Positions 1 to 7,480 of a DNA stretch of 11,783 nucleotides are shown in pieces; position 1 is the stretch's first letter; each line of letters starts with the position of its first letter. Made by a program: the position numbers and the translations under genes. Source of the DNA: UBA11891 sp965658355 (GTDB taxonomy: Bacteria > Bacteroidota > Bacteroidia > Flavobacteriales > Flavobacteriaceae); the NCBI GenBank assembly GCA_965658355.1, contig CBFHRX010000037.1, forward strand, positions 1-11,783, read 5' to 3'. The notes under the pieces are model-generated. The model was not told the origin of the DNA. It was given only the letters and a program-made list of their open reading frames with translations, and searched no databases.

Positions 1-1
1 T

Positions 2-655
2 GTATTTTGGAATCACCCCACATGGGACGGACAAAGACCAGATGGAATTGCCCGTTTGGAGCCTTTTCACCGTTATTTAATCAAAGAAAACTTACTGCAC
101 GGGATCGAAGTAGTGAATGAAGTTACCTATTCTGAAGAAGCGTTTCAGATAGCCTTGGACAACAACTTGACTATTTTAGGCACTTCTGATATTCACGGGT
201 TAACGAATTGGTTGTTTGAAATTGACAAAGGAGGACACCGTCCTACTACTTTTGTCCTTTCGCCTTCTGCTGACGTAAAAGAGGTAAAAGAGGCCTTGTT
301 TCAAGCCAAGACCGTTGTTTGGTTTAAGGATATATTACTTGGGAAGCAAGAGCATATTCAAGCAGTACTCCAGGAAAACCTAGTTGCTAAAGCCATAGGC
401 TACGGGCCCAAAAATAAGATTGCAGAAATAGTACTTGAAAATAAAAGTGCCCTACCTATGATACTCTCCTATGAGGGAGAATATTCCTTTTACAGAAATT
501 CCAGAACGATCCGAATCCCGGCATACGAGTCCATTACTTTAGGGGTGAAAACAGTTGAAAAAGTTCAAAAAGTAGCGCTCGACTTTACAATCGAAAATGT
601 ACTGACAGGACCCCAGAAGCCTGCTAAAATGACATTTAATGTAGTACTACACTGA
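2..655 (+). CDS. PHP-domain metal-dependent phosphoesterase, C-terminal part (5' end outside window)
   Basis: The reading frame is open from base 2, so the gene enters from the left and about 217 C-terminal residues are visible. An internal TTG at 56 could be mistaken for a start, but the frame upstream of it already encodes conserved sequence (FWNHPTWDGQ). Metal-ligand motifs of the PHP superfamily are visible: the His of NHP near the beginning, the Glu of GIEVVN about 35 residues later, and the paired Asp and His of GTSDIHG. The roughly 130 residues after these form a beta-rich C-terminal part without a catalytic signature. Family knowledge: PHP proteins hydrolyse phosphoester bonds with a multinuclear metal centre. 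The flavobacterial relatives I recall are about 390 residues and are named Sb-PDE-type phosphodiesterases, but that name is from memory. The substrate cannot be told from sequence. The stop overlaps the 3' end of the convergent gene by 9 bases. Superfamily call is firm, subfamily call tentative. Confidence 0.85.
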   Translation, partial: VFWNHPTWDGQRPDGIARLEPFHRYLIKENLLHGIEVVNEVTYSEEAFQIALDNNLTILGTSDIHGLTNWLFEIDKGGHRPTTFVLSPSADVKEVKEALFQAKTVVWFKDILLGKQEHIQAVLQENLVAKAIGYGPKNKIAEIVLENKSALPMILSYEGEYSFYRNSRTIRIPAYESITLGVKTVEKVQKVALDFTIENVLTGPQKPAKMTFNVVLH

Positions 656-1183
656 TTTGTTTTTTGCCTTTTTCCGTCTTTTTTCTTTAAAAAATGACTT
701 CTCGGCAATATAGATGGTTTTGTCTACCTCACAACAAACAGCATTTGTTTTACGGTCTATCAATTGGGTGGTTTTGATGATTTCAATTTCATTTTTCTCC
801 GCAACTTCCTTTTTAATAGTGGTCACTTCTTCAGGAGAATAGGTGAATTCGGCATATAAGGTGTTCTGCCCGGGACGTAAGAAACGGATTTCGGCTTTTT
901 TATCCCACACCACATAGTCTTGCCCTATGATATTGATGAGCTGTACCATGGGGAATGGATCTACAGAAGCAAATAAACTCCCTCCAAAAATAGTGTTGAC
1001 ATAGTTTCGATTTTTATAAGAAAGAGGAAGTTTTACTTCAATACGATGCAAGTCTTCCGAAACAAAAGTTACCTTTCCTGAGCTTCTGGAATACATAGGC
1101 GACCAATTAAAGCCGTATTTAAAGATAAAGGAACGACTCAAAAAGCGCTCCGCTAACTTTGATAAACGCTGGTAGGATATCAT
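647..1183 (-). CDS. DUF4442 / hotdog-fold thioesterase-like protein
   Basis: A 178-residue protein with the look of the DUF4442 family, a branch of the hotdog-fold thioesterase clan. The key segment is at about residues 60-77, NYVNTIFGGSLFASVDPF, which corresponds to the hotdog central helix with its small-residue GG turn. It is followed by a strand with aromatic and charged residues (VVWDKKAEIRFLRPG), also typical. There is no signal peptide or membrane segment, so the protein is probably cytoplasmic. The last 14 residues are very rich in Lys and Arg (KEKRRKKAKN), which is unusual and may be a basic tail. Family members are generally annotated as putative acyl-CoA thioesterases, but no catalytic residue can be assigned with confidence here. 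The ATG at 1183 is the first in frame. Its stop lies inside the end of the convergent PHP gene, leaving no room for a terminator between the two. Confidence 0.8.
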   Translation of the reverse strand: MISYQRLSKLAERFLSRSFIFKYGFNWSPMYSRSSGKVTFVSEDLHRIEVKLPLSYKNRNYVNTIFGGSLFASVDPFPMVQLINIIGQDYVVWDKKAEIRFLRPGQNTLYAEFTYSPEEVTTIKKEVAEKNEIEIIKTTQLIDRKTNAVCCEVDKTIYIAEKSFFKEKRRKKAKNKSV

Positions 1184-1197
1184 GTCTAGAATTTTGT

Positions 1198-1231
1198 CGA
1201 ATATACTGTATTTGAAGAGCTAAAAAAGCAA
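1198..1231 (-). promoter_or_regulatory. candidate promoter for the DUF4442 gene
   Basis: Read on the minus strand, TTG (1231-1229) is followed after 23 bases by TATATTCG (1205-1198). This matches seven of eight positions of the Bacteroidota -7 element TAnnTTTG, with a spacer at the long end of the known range. The implied leader would be only about 8-10 bases, so the match may be chance. Weak call. Confidence 0.25.
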
Positions 1232-1247
1232 CACATCATCAAACACT

Positions 1248-1275
1248 AAAAAAGCCTCCCTAGGGAGGCTTTTAA
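1248..1275 (-). terminator. intrinsic terminator of the TonB-dependent receptor gene
   Basis: The 16-base perfect palindrome GCCTCCCTAGGGAGGC (1254-1269) is flanked by A residues on the left (1248-1253) and T residues on the right (1270-1273). On the minus strand this gives a GC-rich hairpin followed by six U residues, starting about 21 bases after the receptor stop codon at 1296. On the plus strand the U-tract is shorter and interrupted, and no plus-strand gene ends nearby, so the minus-strand role is the main one. It isolates the receptor from the downstream DUF4442 gene. Confidence 0.88.
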
Positions 1276-1295
1276 ATTGTCAAAATGGGGCTTGC

Positions 1296-3950
1296 TTAGA
1301 ACTTGTAGCTGAGCCCTAAGGTGTAATTTCTTCCGAGCTGTCCCATTTGAGAAACTTGACTAGAATACAAGAAACGTCCATCAGAAGTAGTTCCCGTATT
1401 AATGTTTGTAACATCTGGATAGACATCAAAAGCATTGTTCAGGATCCCTGTTAAACGCAATTGGGGGGTAAACTTATAGGTCACACGTAGGTCAGTGATT
1501 AATTTAGACGCTAACTCTTGATCTAAAGAAGAGTCGTTATCATCATTTGCTACGGTGACCGCACCAAAGTTCGTGTTGTATACTCCAAAGTCAAAGGTAT
1601 CGCCTGTGTAGTCAACGATTAAAGAGATTTTAGATTGTGGCCTTGAATTGGTAATTAAACTTTGCTCCTTATGAGAGAAAATATCAACTGATCCCAATTC
1701 AGAAGGCGTGTCAATACTGTCTATAGTAGTAGTATTAAAATTTCCACTGAACCCAAGATTTAACTGGTCCTTTTTCCAGTTGATAACAAAGTCTACTCCT
1801 GTCGTATTGGTATTCCCAGCATTGATCCAAGCTTGAACTGCTACAACCCCTGCTGCTTGAAGACTTGCTTCTAAGGCAGAACCTGGCTCCCCTTCAATTT
1901 GTGAAGTAAAGAGAACGCGGTCGTTAACTTTGATAGTATAGAAATCCAAACTTCCAGAGAACCCATTTTCATTTCCGAAAGTGATTCCAGCAGTTATGTT
2001 TTGTGAAGTTTCAGGGAATAAATCTTGAATCCCTAAAGAACGTGCAGCAGCCGAACCATTTTGGATGGTACCCTGTAATAAAGGTTCGGAGGAACCCGCT
2101 ACAATGATGTACTGGGTATTTGACAGTTTTTGTTGGTGGAGCGAAGGCGCTCTAAATCCTGTCGAAACACTTGCCCGGATAGCAGTCACCTCGTTGAGCT
2201 TGTATCGAGAAGCAAGCTTCCAGGTAAAATTATCCCCTACATCGGAAAAGTCTTCATACCGCCCGGCAACAGAGACTAAAAAGTGGTCTGTAAAGTCAAT
2301 ATCGAAACCCGAATAAACGGCAAGGTTGTTCCGTGTCCATTCCCCCGCTTGCTCAGCAGCAATCCCTGCAAAGGAATCACTCCCTCCACCGTATCGGGAA
2401 AAAGAATCTCCTTTAAAGGCTTCGAACTTTTCTTGTTTGTACTCCAAACCAGCTGAGAAAGATACTTTATCGCTGAATGTCTTGGTCAAATCGGCATTTT
2501 CAATAATGTTTGAAAAAGCATAACCTCCCGGTTTAAAGGTTGTCGGACTCCACCCATTGGTTTGGAGGTACTCGCGGTTAACAGAGTTGTTTACAGTATA
2601 ATCGATGCTGTTTTTCCCGTGGGTTATAGAAAGGTCTAAACGCCAGTCATTTCCTAAATCTAGATCGGCACCGAGGACGTTAAAATGGTCTTGAATATCA
2701 CCTTCAAAAGTGGGGTGATAGCCTGTAAAATCACTATATCCATCTTGCATATCAGCAGTATCAGAGCTCGAGATGATTAAATTTCCCTCTGAATCTCTAG
2801 GAAGTCCTATAGTGTCTGTATTAAGGAAGCCAGCTGCTGCAACGTCCTCTCTCCATCCCGGGAAACGATAGTAGGCAAAAGAACGGTTCCATCTTTGCGT
2901 AAACCCGTGAGTGGTATAAAATTCAGAATTTTCACCCAATGGATGAGTGGCATTGACAAAAACGTTTGATTGCTTTAAGTCGGGACGGCCGACAATCATT
3001 CCTAGTGTAGGGTCATTATTAGCAAAAGTTATTTCATTTTCTTGGGCATTAGAAATGTCAAAAGCACTTGTTCCTGGGGAGCCCGCACGATTTGTTAACT
3101 CTTGATCCATATAGCCCAAGGTTAAATTGATACGGCCACCATCTCCAAATGCGAAGGTGGTGTTGTAATCTACATTAAATTGGAAACCGTCACCAGCAGA
3201 AGTGATTCCTGTTCCTACATTGAAAGTAGAAAAGGCGGAATCCTTTTTTAAGATAAAGTTCATAACTCCAGCCATAGCATCAGAACCGTACTGTGAAGAG
3301 GCACCATCACGGAGTACTTCGATGCGTTCAACTGCTGCCAAAGGAATTGACTTTAGGTTCACACCCACTTCTCCTTTACCTGGCGTTCTGTTTAAGTAGG
3401 CCTGTGATTGTTGATTCACCCGTTTCCCGTTAATCAAAACCAAGGTTCGCGAAGGCCCTAGTCCCCGAATATCAGCAGGAGAAAACCCTGCAGTAGCATC
3501 AGAAATCGCCTGGTCTTGGGAGTTAAAGGATGGGATTGCGAAAGTAAGGGCTCTTTCTATGGTCGCCTCTCCAACATTTAAAACATCTGAAGTTCTAATA
3601 TTGTCAATCGGTACGGCCGAATCGATAGCTGTTCGAGGCTTTGAGCGGTTCCCCGTTACCAACACCTCACTCAACGAAAGACCTTCTTGCATATTTATTT
3701 GAAGGGGACTTCCGTTATAGGTAACTTCTTGGGTTTCAAATCCCACATAGGACACCACTAAGACATCCCCTTCTTGCGCATCGATAGAAAAGTTTCCATC
3801 AAAATCAGTGGAGGCACCGGTAGTCGTCCCTTTAACAACAACGGAAGCGCCCGGCAAGGGGTTCTCTCCAGCTGAAATAGTACCGCTAATTTGGGCTGAA
3901 ACACCATAACTAAGTAGGAGTGTAAAACACCCTATAATTGCTTTTTTCAT
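1296..3950 (-). CDS. TonB-dependent outer-membrane receptor with carboxypeptidase-D-like N-terminal domain
   Basis: An 884-residue outer-membrane transporter. Residues 1-19 are a Sec signal peptide ending in VSA before Gln20. About 20-92 form a CarboxypepD_reg-like beta-sandwich with the usual GENPLPGASVVVKGT and VSYVGFETQEV segments. Next comes a TonB-box-like stretch (LSEVLVTG). The plug domain, about 105-235, carries the typical RGLGPSRTLVLINGKRVN and ERIEVLRDGASSQYGSDAM signatures. The rest is the 22-strand barrel, ending in the terminal Phe of YKF needed for outer-membrane insertion. It imports a ligand using energy from TonB-ExbBD. It is shorter than SusC proteins, lacks their signatures, and has no SusD gene beside it, so a polysaccharide-utilisation role is not supported; the ligand is unknown. 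ATG at 3950 is preceded by an AT-rich leader without a Shine-Dalgarno site, normal for this phylum. It appears monocistronic, with its own terminator. Confidence 0.95.
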   Translation of the reverse strand: MKKAIIGCFTLLLSYGVSAQISGTISAGENPLPGASVVVKGTTTGASTDFDGNFSIDAQEGDVLVVSYVGFETQEVTYNGSPLQINMQEGLSLSEVLVTGNRSKPRTAIDSAVPIDNIRTSDVLNVGEATIERALTFAIPSFNSQDQAISDATAGFSPADIRGLGPSRTLVLINGKRVNQQSQAYLNRTPGKGEVGVNLKSIPLAAVERIEVLRDGASSQYGSDAMAGVMNFILKKDSAFSTFNVGTGITSAGDGFQFNVDYNTTFAFGDGGRINLTLGYMDQELTNRAGSPGTSAFDISNAQENEITFANNDPTLGMIVGRPDLKQSNVFVNATHPLGENSEFYTTHGFTQRWNRSFAYYRFPGWREDVAAAGFLNTDTIGLPRDSEGNLIISSSDTADMQDGYSDFTGYHPTFEGDIQDHFNVLGADLDLGNDWRLDLSITHGKNSIDYTVNNSVNREYLQTNGWSPTTFKPGGYAFSNIIENADLTKTFSDKVSFSAGLEYKQEKFEAFKGDSFSRYGGGSDSFAGIAAEQAGEWTRNNLAVYSGFDIDFTDHFLVSVAGRYEDFSDVGDNFTWKLASRYKLNEVTAIRASVSTGFRAPSLHQQKLSNTQYIIVAGSSEPLLQGTIQNGSAAARSLGIQDLFPETSQNITAGITFGNENGFSGSLDFYTIKVNDRVLFTSQIEGEPGSALEASLQAAGVVAVQAWINAGNTNTTGVDFVINWKKDQLNLGFSGNFNTTTIDSIDTPSELGSVDIFSHKEQSLITNSRPQSKISLIVDYTGDTFDFGVYNTNFGAVTVANDDNDSSLDQELASKLITDLRVTYKFTPQLRLTGILNNAFDVYPDVTNINTGTTSDGRFLYSSQVSQMGQLGRNYTLGLSYKF

Positions 3951-4239
3951 AAAATTAAAATTGATTTGTTCGTTAGATAAGTAATTGGGTGAGGCTAATT
4001 TAAAAGTTTGACTTGTTTTGTTTTAAATAGTAAATAAACAGCCTGTCTTGCAGTTGTTTGTAAGCACTTTTAAAGCCCCTTAATGCCTTCATACAATGGA
4101 GGTTACAATTTTTATATCGGCCATATAAAGCCCTAAAACAGTGTTTTTGGTTGTGTAGGAAATGAATACATACACTATCTTGAGAATCCAAATTGCAGCT
4201 GGTTTTTCACTAAAATCACAGCTCATAAAAAACTCATGT
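3951..4239. other. divergent intergenic region between the receptor and the DUF1643 gene
   Basis: This 289-base AT-rich spacer must hold promoters for both flanking genes. Reading frames inside it look like noise: Cys- and Lys-rich translations without family features. No hairpin with a U-tract and no strong repeat was seen. A possible plus-strand promoter is listed separately; no good TAnnTTTG match was found for the minus-strand receptor gene. Confidence 0.5.
4151..4183 (+). promoter_or_regulatory. candidate promoter for the DUF1643 gene
   Basis: TTG (4151-4153) and TATCTTGA (4176-4183) are separated by 22 bases. The second element resembles the -7 motif TAnnTTTG but is one T short. If used, transcription would begin around 4190, downstream of the ATG at 4162, which agrees with translation starting at 4240. 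The match is imperfect and the call is weak. Confidence 0.25.
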
Positions 4240-4710
4240 ATGACAGAAAATACTGGAGCCCTGATGTCAGGGAAAAAAAGATACCGGCTTTGGCGAATCT
4301 GGGATGCAAATCAACCGCTACTCTTGTATATTCTTCTCAATCCATCTATTGGTGACGCAACACAAGAAGATCCAACCCTTAGGAGACTACGATATTTTAC
4401 GGAGAAGTTTAACTATGGTGGTTTTTATGTCGGAAATTTATACCCCCATATCACCGCCAAGCCAAAAGAACTTTACGCGCTCAAGCAGCTTTACGACACC
4501 CATAATGAAAAGCACTTGAAAGAATTGGTTGGCTTGTGTGATAAAGTGGTATACGGCTGGGGACAAAAAGAACAAGAGCCCCCATTTTTGCAAGCATATG
4601 TCTCCAAGCCCTATTGTTTTGGCTACAATCAAAATCGAACCCCAAAACATCCCTTGTATTTAGCCCATCACACAACACTTGTTCCCTATAAAAGAACCCT
4701 TGCACCCTAA
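4240..4710 (+). CDS. DUF1643 domain protein, function unknown
   Basis: A 156-residue protein that fits the DUF1643 family along almost its full length. An N-terminal strand (KRYRLWRIWDANQPLLLYI) leads to the family signature LNPSIGDATQEDPTLRR at about residues 33-49. Then follow GGFYVGNLYPHITAKPKEL, a VVYGWG strand (usually VVAAWG) and the C-terminal PKHPLYLAHHTTLVPY. The biochemical role of the family is not known to me, and no catalytic residues can be named, though the conserved NPS-D-DPT cluster could be an active or binding site. The frame is open further upstream to an ATG at 4162, but the extra 26 residues do not resemble family members, which begin just before the YRY strand, so ATG 4240 is preferred. 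The TAA stop overlaps the TAG of the convergent transporter gene in the four bases CTAA. Confidence 0.85.
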   Translation: MTENTGALMSGKKRYRLWRIWDANQPLLLYILLNPSIGDATQEDPTLRRLRYFTEKFNYGGFYVGNLYPHITAKPKELYALKQLYDTHNEKHLKELVGLCDKVVYGWGQKEQEPPFLQAYVSKPYCFGYNQNRTPKHPLYLAHHTTLVPYKRTLAP

Positions 4711-5453
4711 CGAAAGAACAAGGCCAGGGAGCCAATGGCTGTCAGAATCAAGATTAACTTCCTATAATGGGTGTCTTTGATATAGGTGACCAAACGGACG
4801 CCGAAAAATAAGCCCAAAAGTTCAAAAGGGATAAAATACAGACTGATCTGAATACTTTCCCATTGGATGGTTTCCCAGACCCAAATATGAAAGGGCAGCT
4901 TAAATAAGTTGACTAAAAAAAACACATAGGCAGTTGTGCCGATAAAAATATTTTTTGGAAGACGAAGTGCCAAAAAATAAATATTAATCACAGCGCCTGC
5001 CAAATTACCGATCATTGTAGTAAAACCAGCCAGCATCCCAAGGGACCCTGCAAAACTCCAATGCGCTGGTACTTTTTTCAAAGGCCGTATTTCCCAATAG
5101 CCCATCAAAGCTGAGGTGACCAAAATCAGTACCGCCATTGAGAGGGTAAATGCTCGTTCGTTAAAGAAAGTGCCCCCATAAGTTCCCAGGACGACCCCAA
5201 TCAACATCCATGGAATGATTTTGAGTACATACACCCAATTTGCATGTTTATTGTAATATACAATCGCGAATACATCGCCCACTATCAAAAGGGGCATGAT
5301 GATTCCAGTGGACGCCCTGGCCCCAAAAGCATAGACAAATAAAACCACAATAAAAACAGCGATCCCTTTGACACCTGACTTTGAAGTCCCCAATAAAAAA
5401 GCACCTAAAGCCGCTAGAGAAAAGCTTAGTGTCGATATCTCGTTAATAGGCAT
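4707..5453 (-). CDS. TauE/SafE (TSUP) family membrane transporter
   Basis: A polytopic inner-membrane protein of 248 residues with about eight hydrophobic segments in two similar halves. The first half begins with AALGAFLLGTSKSGVKG, the family's Gly/Ser/Lys-containing loop, and the second half contains GMLAGFTTMIGNLAGAV, the matching repeat. Length agrees with the TSUP family (about 240-280). Family members move sulfite, sulfoacetate, taurine-related compounds or other small organic anions; the substrate here cannot be told. The frame extends upstream to an ATG at 5510, but the extra 19 residues are polar and atypical. ATG 5453 places MPINE directly before the first membrane helix and is chosen. 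No sulfur-metabolism gene is adjacent. The gene is divergent from the acyl-CoA dehydrogenase gene and overlaps the DUF1643 stop by four bases. Confidence 0.88.
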   Translation of the reverse strand: MPINEISTLSFSLAALGAFLLGTSKSGVKGIAVFIVVLFVYAFGARASTGIIMPLLIVGDVFAIVYYNKHANWVYVLKIIPWMLIGVVLGTYGGTFFNERAFTLSMAVLILVTSALMGYWEIRPLKKVPAHWSFAGSLGMLAGFTTMIGNLAGAVINIYFLALRLPKNIFIGTTAYVFFLVNLFKLPFHIWVWETIQWESIQISLYFIPFELLGLFFGVRLVTYIKDTHYRKLILILTAIGSLALFFR

Positions 5454-5617
5454 AGGGCAAAGTACGTGTATTGTTTCTAAAAATACAGTATTTCGAATGC
5501 CCTTATCCAAGTGACCTATTGTTCCGTTTTCCTTTTTTCAGAATTAAAGTGTATCTTGATTTCCTTAACTTCAGTTCGTTGAAGATTGATGATGAAGTAG
5601 AACCAATACCACTAATT

Positions 5618-7432
5618 ATGGCCAACAAGTATGTAGACCTTTCAACGGTTAAATTTTTAATGAATGATGTTCAGGATGTAGATTCTGTTTTAGCAAAAGA
5701 ACGCTATCAAGATCACGATGCTGAGTCCATAGAATTGTTTCTTGATTCCGTTAAGCAATTTGGGGATAAAGAATTGTTTCCCTATTTCAAGGAAATGGAC
5801 GAGAAACCAGCCTACCACAAAGAGGGGAAAGTAATCGTACACCCGCAGGTAGAAAAAATGATGAAAGAAGGGGGTGAGATGGGATTGATTGCGGCTCCTT
5901 TTGATTATGAAGATGGTGGTTTGCAGCTGCCCTTATTAGTACATACTGCAGCAAGCTATATCTTAGATGCCGCTAACAACCATTTACCAGGCTATACAGG
6001 GCTCACTTCTGGAGCAGCAGAATTGATCATTGAATTCGGGAGTGATGAATTAAAAGAAACCTATACCCCCAAAATGCTGAGTGGGGATTGGGGCGGAACT
6101 ATGTGTTTGACCGAACCACAAGCCGGAAGTTCACTTTCGGATATTGTCACCAAAGCAAGCCCTACTGAAGAAGGATACTACAAAATAAGTGGGCAAAAGA
6201 TCTTTATCTCAGGTGGAGACCATCAGTATGCAGACAATATCGTTCACCTTTTATTAGCGCGTATAGAAGGAGCTCCTGCTGGAACAAAAGGGATATCTCT
6301 TTTTGTAGTCCCCAAGAATCGCGTCAATAAAGACGGAAGCCTATCGCCAAATGACGTTACCACAGTTGCTGATTTTCAAAAAATGGGGCAGCGAGGGTAC
6401 TGCACCACCCATCTCGGATTTGGCGATAAAGACGATTGTCAAGGCTATTTAGTCGGAGAAGCCAACAAAGGACTTCATTATATGTTTTTGATGATGAATG
6501 GCGCTCGAATTGCGGTAGGCCGAACAGCCTCAGCAATTGCCTCTGCTGCCTATTATGCCTCGTTGGAATACGCCAATGAAAGACCACAGGGGCGCAAACT
6601 CACCTCAGACGGGACTAAAAACATAACTCAAAAACAAAATCTTATTGTAGAACATCCCGATGTTCGCAGAATGCTACTCCTCCAAAAAGCAGTGGTAGAA
6701 GGCTCCATGAATTTAATCTTCAGAGCCGCCCGCTATTATGATCTTCAACATACCGCTACAGATGAGGCCGAGAAACACAAATACCACACCTTATTGGAAA
6801 TGATTATTCCGGTGGTCAAAACCTATCCGTCTGAAGCGGGTATTTATTCGATCAATAACGGACTTCAAGTGCTTGGAGGATATGGATTCTGTGCTGATTA
6901 TATTCTCCAGCAATACTACCGTGATATTCGCATTTGTGCCATTTATGAGGGAACTACCGGGATTCAATCCCAAGATCTTTTGGGACGTAAAATGATGCTT
7001 AATAATGGGGAAGGCGCGCAGCTTTTACTCGCAGAAATCAACACGACCATTGAAGCTGCCTTGCAGATTCCGGGACTCGAAAACTGGGCCAAGCAATTGC
7101 GCGAACAATTAAAACGAACGCAAGAAGTGCTAGGGCATTTGGTTCCCTTTGCCATGAAAGGGGACTACGAACGCTTTTTAGCAGATGCCTCTGTATTTAT
7201 GGAATTCTTTAGCCTAATCATCATTGGCTGGTCTTGGTTGGAAATCGGACTGGTTTCAAAAAGAGCCCTAATTACAGGGTCTGATACGTATGACAGTACT
7301 TTCTACGAAAGCAAACTCGAAGCCTTAGAGTATTTCTTTGTCTATGAATTGCCAAAAACAAAAGGCTTGACTGAAATCTTATTGCACCCCTCTTCAGTAA
7401 CCATAAAAAAAGAAAAAGAATACATAAACTAA
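5618..7432 (+). CDS. acyl-CoA dehydrogenase, long form with C-terminal extension
   Basis: A 604-residue flavoenzyme that introduces a 2,3 double bond into acyl-CoA, passing electrons from FAD to electron-transfer flavoprotein. Order: N-terminal helical domain about 40-155, FAD-contacting beta domain with MCLTEPQAGSS at about 162-172 and YYKISGQKIFISGG, then the C-terminal four-helix domain. The catalytic base is predicted as Glu444 in YEGTTGIQSQDLLGRK. From about 480 an extra helical region resembles the acyl-CoA dehydrogenase C-terminal-like extension of 600-residue members such as the DmdC type. The chain length specificity is not readable. The frame runs upstream to 5471, but those residues are hydrophobic junk overlapping the divergent transporter gene. 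ATG 5618 begins MANKYVDL and is preferred. It is co-directional with the following SGNH gene, only 6 bases apart, so the two are probably cotranscribed. Confidence 0.94.
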   Translation: MANKYVDLSTVKFLMNDVQDVDSVLAKERYQDHDAESIELFLDSVKQFGDKELFPYFKEMDEKPAYHKEGKVIVHPQVEKMMKEGGEMGLIAAPFDYEDGGLQLPLLVHTAASYILDAANNHLPGYTGLTSGAAELIIEFGSDELKETYTPKMLSGDWGGTMCLTEPQAGSSLSDIVTKASPTEEGYYKISGQKIFISGGDHQYADNIVHLLLARIEGAPAGTKGISLFVVPKNRVNKDGSLSPNDVTTVADFQKMGQRGYCTTHLGFGDKDDCQGYLVGEANKGLHYMFLMMNGARIAVGRTASAIASAAYYASLEYANERPQGRKLTSDGTKNITQKQNLIVEHPDVRRMLLLQKAVVEGSMNLIFRAARYYDLQHTATDEAEKHKYHTLLEMIIPVVKTYPSEAGIYSINNGLQVLGGYGFCADYILQQYYRDIRICAIYEGTTGIQSQDLLGRKMMLNNGEGAQLLLAEINTTIEAALQIPGLENWAKQLREQLKRTQEVLGHLVPFAMKGDYERFLADASVFMEFFSLIIIGWSWLEIGLVSKRALITGSDTYDSTFYESKLEALEYFFVYELPKTKGLTEILLHPSSVTIKKEKEYIN

Positions 7433-7480
7433 TCGCTCTTGTTGCAATTACATCATTCTAAACTACTAATCGCTCTTGTT
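7428..7480 (+). repeat. 16-bp exact direct repeat at a gene junction
   Basis: ACTAATCGCTCTTGTT occurs at 7428-7443 and again at 7465-7480, an offset of 37 bases. The first copy carries the dehydrogenase stop codon and the TTG start of the SGNH gene. The second codes for part of the lipoprotein signal peptide in a different phase. The 21 bases after each copy are not alike, so this is not a 37-bp tandem duplication. Confidence 0.9.

Noticed and set aside
1248..1275. Hairpin as a terminator for plus-strand transcripts from the PHP gene
   Set aside because: It lies about 600 bases beyond that gene, behind an opposing gene, and its plus-strand U-tract is short.
2065..3399. Plus-strand frames inside the TonB receptor gene (2065-2316, 2326-2523, 3202-3399)
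   Set aside because: They are antisense shadows of a gene with clear domain structure; their translations show no motif.
1296..3950. SusC-type receptor of a polysaccharide-utilisation locus
   Set aside because: It is shorter than SusC proteins, lacks the SusC-type plug motifs, and has no SusD, glycoside hydrolase or regulator gene next to it.
4000..4191. 63-codon minus-strand frame upstream of the TonB receptor
   Set aside because: Cys-, His- and Lys-rich translation without any family pattern, lying in the promoter-bearing divergent spacer; looks like chance.
4304..4735. Alternative frames over the DUF1643 gene on both strands
   Set aside because: The DUF1643 signature is continuous in one frame, so the others are overlaps without support.
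5471..5617. 49-residue N-terminal extension of the acyl-CoA dehydrogenase
   Set aside because: Phe-rich sequence not typical of the family. It overlaps the upstream part of the divergent transporter frame, and ATG 5618 gives the normal beginning.
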